27,008 nt of DNA from Brachionus koreanus (taxonomy: Eukaryota > Rotifera > Eurotatoria > Ploima > Brachionidae): assembly GCA_016987375.1 (NCBI GenBank), contig PJRA01000323.1, positions 829,732 to 856,739 of the forward strand, read 5' to 3'. Below are positions 1 to 10,400 of the stretch, piece after piece. The notes beneath the pieces are model-generated. The model was not told where the DNA came from. It saw nothing but the letters and a program-made list of their open reading frames with translations, and ran no database searches. Both the position numbers and the translations under genes were made by a program. Numbering within the stretch: the first letter of the stretch is position 1; every line of letters begins with the position of its first letter.

Positions 1-194
1 TGACCCAGCATTATTTTGCAGGTTTTTTGAATTTGAACGCCGCGTCAAAACATAAAATCTGCATTTTTATGCACGCATCTCTAGGGGATCCATTTTAACA
101 TGGGAAGTATGTCGCTTATGCGTGCACTAAAACCTAAGAATCAAAAGTTATCCCATGCATGATATCGCAAGGGTTTACGGTAAATATGTCTGAT

Positions 195-935
195 AACAAT
201 TTGATAACAAGGTTTGGAGAAATGGTCTATTTTTCAAGCTTCTAAATAAATTACACATATCCTACTGGATTTTATTAAAAAAATATTATGACTCTTCTTA
301 GGCGGTCATCACATTACCTAACAATATGTCTTCAGCCACATTTAATATAAAAACAAGTGTTAAACAAGGAGGTGTGTTATCACCCTTTCTCTACAATATA
401 TTTGTAGATGACCTTATTAATTAATGTTTACAAAATGAACTTGGGGCTCTTTATAAAAACCTTAATCTTTCAATTATTGTCTATGCGGATGATTAGCTCA
501 GTTGACAGTCATTTTCAATCACTTTAAAATATGTAATGATTTTGGAAATAAATGGAGAATAAATTTCAATTCCATAACTCATAAAGTTAACTTTGGCAAA
601 GTTCTATTTAACACTATCTTTAACCTAAATGGTATTGTCCTCACTGAGACATGTCAAATCGAATACCTAGGTTTTATCATAAGTTCAAATCTTGATCTCA
701 ATATTCAAATAATAGAATATTTCAAAAAAATACAAAGCATTTTCTTTGGAATTTCATTTCTTCTCCCAAAAAATAATCCCAATTATCTATCTTCTCAAAT
801 TTTTAAATCGATGCTTAATGAACCCCCGACTTAGAAATCACTCTCATCCAACATAAAGCTAATAACAGACTATTTTAATATTGAGGCCCACAAAATTACC
901 AGTAATATAAATAAATTAAAAGAGAAATTAAAAAA
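195..935 (+). mobile_element. Non-LTR retrotransposon (LINE) reverse-transcriptase relic, degenerate
   Basis: Lies in the last RALGAPA intron, antisense to the gene. One frame from 197 to 496 reads the palm motifs of a LINE reverse transcriptase: QFDNKVW (197-217), KQGGVLSPFLYNIFVDDL, then the catalytic YADD at 482-493. It is broken by stop codons at 299, 422 and 494. A frameshift near 500 moves the reading to the frame 502-834, which continues with CNDFGNKWRINFN, LNGIVL and IEYLGFIISSNLDL, the usual thumb segment. The similarity runs to about 935, some 40 nt from the donor of exon 5. Probably CR1/Jockey-like; the clade is not resolved. Dead copy. Confidence 0.85.
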
Positions 936-975
936 TAATCACAAGAATTAAAAAATAAAATTTTATTTTACTTAC

Positions 976-1454
976 TGAAGAATAATAGATAGATTTTTCA
1001 CCTGGACTAAATCGGTTAAAATTTGTCAGAGTACTAGATTTGATTGTGTCAGAGTTGTAACATGTCAATTGATCAATTTGATTAGTGGCTTTTAAAGTTG
1101 CTGTTTTATCATATAAAGCCGAATCGTTTGAATCTGTCTCATTTATGCTGCTTGTGCAGTCAGCTTCTTCATCTTCGCCATTGTAGCTGTCATGGTCATT
1201 GCGACGCCTTGAATTATTGGTAAAATACTGATTATAATCATAGCTGTCTTCATCTATTTCTTCGTCATCATCTTCATCATCATCATTTCTGCTCAATAAT
1301 GGCTCGCTTGTTACCAATGAAGAGTCCGTATCAGCTGGTAAATCTTCACTAAACTGACTGGCGGTCTTTGGCTCGGTAAGATTCAAAAAATTTTCATCAG
1401 TTAAACTTGGCGATTTTGACTGTTCAATATCATTGCCAGTTACCATCGAATTGG
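976..1454 (-). CDS. RALGAPA1: RALGAPA exon 5 (residues 885-1044)
   Basis: 479 nt, from an acceptor TTTTTTCTAG to a donor GTAAGT (975), phase 0. It encodes a Ser/Thr/Asp-rich linker with a strongly acidic tract (about residues 941-953, NDDDEDDDEEIDE). It is assigned to RALGAPA because its acceptor phase fits exon 4, it is in the same strand and order, and it suits the disordered middle linker; its sequence alone has no clear family match. The next exon would lie left of position 1. Confidence 0.78.
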
Positions 1455-4400
1455 CTAGAAAAAATTTGGTTTGAAAAATTTTTTTTATATTTTCAAAGTT
1501 TTATTTTAAGCTAAATACCAATTGTATGCAAATAAGTATCATCTCGAAAAGTATTTTGTAAGCTATGTTTTGCTGAAGCTAAAGCAAATTAATCAAGATC
1601 AGCTGAGTTAATTAATGTTATTAAATTAATTATTAACTGCATTTTGTAACTGTTTAAAAAATAAGTTCAAAAATTTTTTTAACGGGTGTTGCATTATTAG
1701 TTACACAAATCTTAATTATTTTCTATTAAACCCGTTAGTGGCTTTTTTTCAAAAAAAAAATTTTTCAAATACAGTTAATAATTATAAATTAAATAGAGCA
1801 TTTATAAAAAATAAAATTACTTTGTCTATTCAAGAGAATTTGAGAGGTATTTTGGGAAATTTGGTTGTTTTGAAATGACTGCTTGTTTAAACCTACTGAA
1901 CTTAGCACTGCTGGTGAGTATGTCAGATTGTTTTTTTGTTTTACAGCATGCTTTTCGCTTGATTGAATTGAATGAGCCAACAAGTAATTGGAAGATGAAG
2001 AGTTAAGAATTAAGCTCTGGTGGTTTTGCTTGTCTCTATTTCTGTGTCTTTGCTTTCGTTTCTCGTCAATCTGGGAACTAATTGAGCCGGACCGCGAGTC
2101 CGAAGCAACAGAGCGCGAGTGTGTATCGTTCTCATTGTCATCATAAGACGATTTGAAGCTGTTTAAATCAATGTTGTAAATGTGCTTAAATATCTGACGC
2201 ATTAGATCATCAATTGAGTCCATCCACTTGTCCACTACATCGTGATTTGAGTTGACTGTTTGCAGTAAAGTGACCAGTTGGTCCCATAGCTCATTTGATA
2301 AATTGAAATTATATGTTGCCTTTATCATCGCCATTAATGTGGTCTGTTAACAAAAAATTAGAATTTTGAAATTTTGGCTTTTAATTTTTTCTCACTTCAG
2401 TGGTCAGTTTTATCAGTTGGCTTATTGAGGACAAAGTGGTAGTCGTGTCATTTAAGCGTAAGCTGCTTGATGAACTGTTTGAATTCAAAGACAAATAATC
2501 TGAATTGGAAGAAAACATGAAGTTGCACACACGAAGCAGTATTCTTATTAACAATGTCCTTTAATAAAATGGTAAAAAAAAAAGAAATGTATTTTGTAAG
2601 ATCAAATAAAAAATATGATTGAAATTATGAAATTTTATTTTGTTAAAATTTTTAAAACTCTTTATTTTTGATTATTGATTTTCAAGAAAACATAAGAAAA
2701 TTTATGAAGGAGTGTCATGCACTTGAATGTATCTTCTGTATTTTAGTCGAATGTATTTAATATCTATTTTAGATTAATTAAGATTAAGCAACTTTAGCTT
2801 AGTACAGATACACAAATAAATGAGTTTTTTTATTATACAAAAGTTTTTAGAATAAGCTTTCTGCAAGTGGAATAAGCTTTCAAAATAAATTCATCATATC
2901 AAAGAAGACAGGATTATATGAAAAAATGGCAAAGATTGATCATTGTTTAATAAAATACAAATTAAACAAAAAGAACAAACAAAAGACCGCCCAAATTTGG
3001 TGTTGGTCGTCTTGATGTCTGCAGGGGTTAAATTTTTATTTCCTAAATTTTAGTTTTGTCAAGACAAATAAAAAATTCTTCTTATTTTGAAAGAAATATT
3101 ACTAAAATAAAATATTTAGAAAAAAAATACCGGAAAACAGTGTGACTTACTTTGTTCTATTTGTGTCTCTGATTTGATTTCAAAAAAAAAAAGGAAAGTA
3201 AAAATTATATTTTATACTAAAACGTGCAACAAAGTATGCTGCAGAATTATTTTTAAATATTTTATTTTAGTAAGATAAATTTTTTCAAAATGGGAAGAAT
3301 TTTTGTTTTTTTTTATGTATTTGAATTTCACATTACGCTAAATTTTAACTTTTTTTCTTATATTTAATTCTTTTATCTATAAAATTTTTTATATTTGATA
3401 TTATATTTAATTTTATTTTTGTACACAGCCATCAAAACAGCCAACGCCATTTTTGGCGGTCCACTGACGCCTTGTTTTAAATGTTTCTTATTTTTGAAAA
3501 TTTTAATTAATCAAAATAAGAAGAATATTTGTTCGATTTGTATTTGTTTTTTCACAAAACAAATCGAACTTAATTTAACTGTCATTCTTGATCTATGTGG
3601 TCTACTGATAAAGGTAGCATATGAAAATATTCTTTGAATAGGACCTGATGATTCTAAAAAAGATAAGTATATCTTTACCATAAATGCTTTAAATAGAGAT
3701 AAATTTGAAAAAAACAATCGTGAATTTTACATGTTTTGAGACTTGTGATTATAACAATTCTGTTTTACTTTTTTTTAAATTAAAACAAAATACCTGAAAA
3801 ATGCAGATCCCCTGTTTTTTCAAACTTAGGTGTGTTTCAAAAAATAAGACCATGGTCAAAACTAATTAAAATTCAAGATTTTTTCTCTTTCTGCTCTTTT
3901 AAATAAGACTTATAACTTATGACTTTTTTATTTTATTAAATGCATTAATCATCCAAAAAAAAACAGTTTTAAAGTTAAACATTCGGAAGTATTTTTAAGA
4001 GTTGATAAATTAAATCACCTACTTCAAAAAACACTTTTGCTTATGTGTACTTAGTTTTATTTTTTAAAATAAATTAAATAAATATACCCAAAATCCTTGA
4101 GCATTGAACAACTCCTGTTTTCTAGTTAAAAACTTTAAAAAACATGTTTCTAAGAAAATCATTTGAGTGAAATATTTTTGTTCAAAGTTAATCTATCAAC
4201 AAAATATTGATAAAGCAAGGGTACAAAATAAAATAATAAAACAACAATTAATAAGTGTACCAAATCTTATGTATTAATAATCTTTTTGTAAAAAATTAAA
4301 AAATGACTAGATGTCTTATTTAGTGCACTTAATAATATTTTCATGTTTTGATTGATTTTTTCTAAAAAAAATAAATTTGTGTGGTTATCACTTTTTAAAT

Positions 4401-7400
4401 GATTTAGCTACAAAAATAAGATTATCACAACCAGAAAATAGATTTTCACACAAAAAAAATTTTTTTTTTTTATGTTAATTAACCATATTAACTAGACAGG
4501 TGATAATAAATGAAAAAAAAGAAACATAATTATGAATTGTGTAATGGTATCATTCAAAAAAGAAAGAAGTATGGTGTAAGCGAAAATTAAATCACTAATG
4601 TCGGTAGAAACAAAAAAAACGAAAACTCTACTATAGAGGGATTACGTTAGTTTTTCTGCTTTGTCAGTTTAGTTAAACTAAACTTGACCGTAGAATATTA
4701 ACTATTATTATTATTATTATTATTATTGATCAAAACTACTCAAATTTTTTTATTTAAATAAAAAAGAAATGCATTTCATAAAATTTTTCTCATTGCACAT
4801 AAAAAAATCTAGACTAAATATTTTTAGTTTGTTTGAATTTTTAGGCGCTCTACCTCTCTTTGACCGTTTTTGCTCAAACTGTTTTGACCTAACATATGAC
4901 CATATTTCTGTCGCATCTTTTTCTTCGAACTGTTTGGACATTGCTTACAATTTACCATATTTGATTTAGGATAATCTATTGAGTGTTTATTTAGGCAGAA
5001 TCGATTAAATAACTCGAAATTTTTCAAACTAGAAAGAAAGACTTTTTGCCATTTTTTTATTTACAATTTAAATTTATTTTTGAAAATTTTGGCTAAAATA
5101 TACTATGGAATAAGATAAACACACACACACAAAATTAAGATTTTGACTACCAACAAAAAAAAAATTTTAGCGATTGTCTGAAAATATTTTTTTGGGCATC
5201 CATCAAGTCAAATAAAATTTCGTTTTGTTATTTAATTAAAAAAAAAACTATTCAATTAATTTGAGCTTTTTTTTTAATAATTAAGAACAAAAATAGAATA
5301 AAAAATTTATTTACCAAGTATAGGAATCCATGTGAAGTTTTTTGATAAAAATTTTGTATATGTCAAGTGCATAACAGCATATATTTTTTATTTTGTCCGC
5401 TCGCTGCAAATTAAACCGATTCAAAAGAAGATTACTTGAATGATAGAAAAATATTTGCAAGCATTTGACACTGCCTATTCGATTTTCGTTTTTGATCGTC
5501 GAAGAAATTGAGTTGGATCTCTGTGAAGGCATTGGTTCACTTTCATCATTCTCACCTTCAGTTTTATCACTTGAATTATTCAAACTAAAAACTGGTGTTT
5601 GCTGACCTTCTTGCTCCGGAGAATCGAATTCATCACTCTTGATCGGTTCAAGCATGAACGCAGGAAGCTTCGCCTCATTCAAAAACCATTTTTTGTATGC
5701 ATCTAACACCAGTCTAACTGTATTAGAATTTTCATCAAAGTTTAAAAAATACACATTTCTAAGTATTTCATGCACTAGGTTTATATTATTTTGATTTGAT
5801 AGCAAAACACGTTGAATCAGTTGCTTGTTGTTCACTGCTGATGGCAGTGCGGATGGAAACACAGGATTGATCACAGTCGAGTATGGAATTGTTGTCAGTG
5901 AAGTGAATTGAGAGTCGAGTGACTCATCGCATGAAAACTCGTCTTGTGACTTGACCTCAGATTGAAGCGATGAATATAAACTGACGTCCATTTCCACATT
6001 TGGAGCCGCATTAGTGTTGGCTGAGTCAATCAACAAGACATCAATTAGCCATTTTATTATTTCTTCTTTGCAGTTTAACTGGACTTGTTTCTTTTCATCT
6101 TGGTGTCTGTCATGTTGCTGTTTAGATGCTTGAGTTTGCTGTGACAAGTCATTGCCAATTAAGTTTACTTAAAATTAAAAACTATCAAAAAAATGCCTGT
6201 TGAACAGAAAAAGAAGATAAACATTAATTTTTAAGGCTAATTAATAAAAATTTTGTTTTTCTAGTTTTTTTTTTTAAATTGATTTTTAAAATTTTATTAA
6301 TTAAGTCAAATCAAATAAAATGGTTCAATCAAAGCAGTGAATCTCCTTTTTGAAAATTTGATGATCCTTTTAAAAAATTGATTTGCAATGAATATTAAAA
6401 ATGGTGAAATGGGACAAAAATTTTTGTCAAAGATTATTAGTTTTACAAAACAAAATATCTCTTCAGCAAGCTTTTATGTCTCTAAAAAACCAATAAAAAA
6501 TTATCGAACTTTTCCTCTATGATTGTCATGGTAGTCATAATATTTTTTTATTTATGTAAACAAATATTTTAAAGATTTTGATCAGTGAAATTTTTAAAAA
6601 TATTTTTAATTTTTATTCTAAATCTCATTTTTTCTAAATCTCATATTACTATTATACATTTTAGCGTCGCTTTTTTAATCTTTAGCAATTTCTTTACTCT
6701 ATGAAAAATCATAATCGATGACAAAGAAGCTAGCGAGGAAATGGTAAATAACGCTACTTGTGGAAATTTCCAGTCTCACTTTCATAGCAATGGAAAACAC
6801 CTTGGTCAGACATCACATCTGAAGACGGGGAAAAACAGAATAAATGAACGAAGAGTTATTCAGTAAACCACTCCTACCCAACTCAATTTCCAAAAGTTGC
6901 GTCATCTCCCATTTCCTAGCTAGCTTCGTAGTGGGTACGAAACAAGGTTATTTCGTTGAGTTTGAAAAAATATCAAAAAACCTAATATCTTCAATATTTA
7001 ATAATATAGAAAAACAAATTTACTAAAAACTAATAGACACATAATTTAAGGAGATGAATACAAAAAAAAAAAACAAAATTAAAACTTGTTAATTTTAAAT
7101 ATTCAAATTTAAGCCAACATGATTGAAAGCAATGACAATCATGAGAGAAGAATGAGAGGAAGAATTCTAAAATTTTTTTCACTGGCTTTTTAGAAACATG
7201 TTAACTTGCTGAAGAGAGTGGTGTATTTTGTTTTAAAATTTATTTGAAATATCATGGTATCTCTTTTAAATAAAAAATATTATAAATTTTTAAGCTAAGC
7301 CATTAGATATTGGGTTTTTCAAAAGATAAGATATTTTTAAATTTAGCATCTTTTTTTATTCAAAATAATTTTAAAAAACAAAAACTTTAAATGAAAATTT

Positions 7401-10400
7401 TGAAATTTGGATACTGTTAAAGTCACTATTGAATAAGAATGGCAATAAGCGACAGCAGTAACTGAGATGATTTAAGTCTAGTCAGAGAACAATGTTAGTT
7501 TAAAAAATTAGTACTCTAACTCGCAAAATATCAAATTACCTTCACAAATCAAATGTCTTTAAAATAGAGTACTAATTTTTAATGACATGTAATTAAAAGC
7601 GAAATCATTTAAAATTGTTTTAGCCTTTATGAAATACTGTTAAAAATGGAAAGTTAATTTTGATATAAATTTAAATGTCATTAAAGTCTGAAGTTTTTTT
7701 TTTCATTTTTTAAGACATGTCATTATTTCACTTAGTTACATATCATTAAATTCGCATAATTACGTTACTTAGAAAAGTTCTCTAAATGAACAATTTTTCA
7801 CACAGATCATTACTTATGATGAGAATTGGATTTATTTTCGAAATTATGAAGAGAAATCAATGGTTGGACTATTTCAACCATTCCTTCACTCATTCGTGAA
7901 AAGAGGATGCTTTGATAAAAAGTTGATGCTGTGTGTTTGGTAAAATTTCTAAAGGTAAATACACAAGCTATTTTTAAAGATTCAAGATGGCTGAACCTTT
8001 AGAAATAGCTTGTGTATAAAGTGAAAACAAAGTTTGTTAATTTTTGCATTCTACAAATGGCAAGTTACAACAACTTTTATTTTACTGTAACGCGCGCTGC
8101 TTATTTCAAGTCTATTTATTTACAAGTATTATCTACATTACAAATTTTAATCATTTTCTAGAACCTAAACCAAAACCTTTAAACAACATCATTCTCATTT
8201 CAAATTGATCCTTGCATTATTTACAGAAAACTTTTAAGCTTATTTAGAATTTATCTACCTCTCTATGTACACTATTTATAATTCTTAATTTATAAACCAT
8301 ATATATATAAAAAATGTTCCGCCGCGCAGAACGGCCGTTTTCTCTTTCATTTATTTAGAATAAAATTTATTAACAAACCACGACGTCTCTAATCTAAACA
8401 GCACCACACGACTCAGCATCTGGCGACGAGGATAAAAGCCCCAGAAGACTAATAAAAGTGCTTCTCATGTTTATAGTGCGTGCAGTGGCTACCTGGCAAT
8501 TGTCAGTTAGTACCTGGGAAAAATAATAGTCTATGACTGGTCCCGGTCATTTATGATCCGGCAGTGGTCAAAATGGTCAACAGTTCCTTAGCAGTCGCTA
8601 TTAAAGCGGGGGAAGATGTGATATAGCAGCATATCTGTAGATATCACTGGATTTGTTAACTAACTAAACACTGAGCGTTTACGTTAGACTGGAACATAAA
8701 TAGCTGCTCCTAAATGTCTAACGAGGAGATCGTATAGACGGGCCCAAGGGTACTAATGTAAACATTACAAGGACGACATTTACTAATCAAGGAAAAGGTG
8801 AAGAAAGGTATTATGAGTTTAATTGCTTCTAAAAACCGTGAATTGTACAAGAGAAGAATCGAAATATTCGATGATAGATGGCCAAAGACTACACTACTAT
8901 ACAGCATTTCACAGTGCAATACTATGATCTAGTGTGTTTAGCAAGTCACGAGTATTTAACTATGTGTAAAGTATTAGACAAGCTCACTATTTTTATTTTT
9001 ATTACATTTTCATATCATGAAGAAGTCAAAAACTTGTTAATTACATTTTATTGTATTATTCTTTTGTTATTGTTGTTTTCTTTATTATTTTTTCTTTTGT
9101 TTAGGCTAGAAGTGGCCATTAATATTAATAAAGTTATAATTTAAAATTATTTTCTTATTATTATTTGTGTTATAACCGAACCACCAGATCCATAAAGGTT
9201 CAATAAAATAAAGGTTTATAACAAATGGTTTGTATTTCAGAAATTGACAAACAAGAACTCTACAGATTAACTATAGTAAAGCGAGCAAAAAACAAAACAA
9301 AATACCCAATTTGCAACAAGATGTTCGAGGCAAAAATAGCAATCAAAGCACACATGAGAAGGCGTAAAACAACACAGAATACTATCATAATAGATTCGAC
9401 TTAAGAACCTTTTTTTTTCTTATTCATTTAATTAAATTTTTTAAAAATATATAGATATAAATAGACAAAGTATTGTAAACAACGGGGTAAGTCATCAATT
9501 GTGCCATTTATATTCATTCAATAAACTAAACTTAAACTTAACTTAATTAGCCAAGGCAGTGTTTTCGTAGTACTCTAAACCAAAGATAAAAACTTATTTG
9601 AAAAATATCTAATTTTTAAATATTTTTCAATTATACAAACAAATTAGAACTTACGAAAATCAAGATTGGTGAACACATTGAGAGAGTTTGACGAAGGACT
9701 TGAGACCAAATTGTTCGATGACGAATGCTTAATGAACACATTTGGAAACATGTAACTCAAATAGAATCGCTTGAACTCGTCGAATAAAAATTCATAGCCA
9801 AGTATGGACTGTTTGAACCTATCAGTTGACCATTCGATCAGAATAAAATCATTTTGCATAAAATTAAGCATATGCTTTAAAAATTCAGCTGTTAGACTGT
9901 AAATATTGTTCGATTGATTGAAAGATTGAATGCTCGAAATGCTAGCATTTGGATTTGTTTGACTTTGTGATGACAAATTTTGAGTCTGTTGCAGCTGTGA
10001 AGCTTGACTGCTTTGCTGAGAGGCAGCAGAGCTCGACGACTGAGAACTGGAATGAAATAGATGATCGTTGTGAGACGAGTGTGCAATTAAATGTGTTATT
10101 TCGAACTGGTATATTGTGGACTTTGAAGATGCGCTCGATGACACCGAAAAAGGCGCAATAGATGAATTTGTCTGATTGTGGAATACTTTTTGAGCTTCAG
10201 CATTCAATATCTCCAAACCAATTGAGCACATGTGCGCATTCGAGTGGAATAAATCAAAGCCTTGGATCAATTTTTGAAACATAAGCTCTTCGAATTGGGT
10301 ACGATTTTTGTTGAGTATCTGGTACCAGATAAGAAATAGCCGTAGACCAGTTATTTTTATATATTTGGCGTTTGATATGTGCAAAAGTTTTTGAAGCAGT

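Larger units (their letters stand above)
2559..5314 (-). other. RALGAPA intron 2, no functional gene seen
   Basis: 2,756 nt of very AT-rich DNA. It contains (ATT)n and (AC)n microsatellites, a 12-bp direct repeat GAATAAGCTTTC at 2850-2861 and 2870-2881, and a coding-like stretch at about 3420-3738 with no family match (one frame, 3638-3738, reads IGPDDSKKDKYIFTINALN). Short open frames at 4750-5027 overlap on both strands and look random. Confidence 0.6.
6168..9654 (-). other. RALGAPA intron 1, a graveyard of transposon fragments
   Basis: 3,487 nt with three inverted repeats, a mariner relic, a collapsed LTR retrotransposon and a 59-codon zinc-finger-like ORF, each listed separately. The stretch 8300-8900 is clearly richer in GC than the rest of the window, which fits a later insertion. 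Confidence 0.7.

Noticed and set aside
3395..3738. Coding-like stretch on the plus strand (FGGPLTPCFKC and IGPDDSKKDKYIFTINALN)
   Set aside because: Short, interrupted by a stop, and no family recognised; may be transposon debris, kept only as a remark in the intron entry.
3829..4335. Possible MITE ends sharing AATAAGAC in inverted order
   Set aside because: Only eight bases clearly match and no target duplication could be placed.
4750..5027. Three overlapping open frames of 63-67 codons
   Set aside because: They overlap on both strands, have no motif and sit in AT-rich intron sequence; most likely chance.
8878..9144. 88-codon plus-strand frame with a Leu/Phe-rich end
   Set aside because: The hydrophobic run comes from T-rich low-complexity DNA; no signal peptide logic or homologue.
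9892..10161. Open frames on both strands inside RALGAPA exon 1
   Set aside because: Shadows of the Ser/Gln-rich coding sequence.
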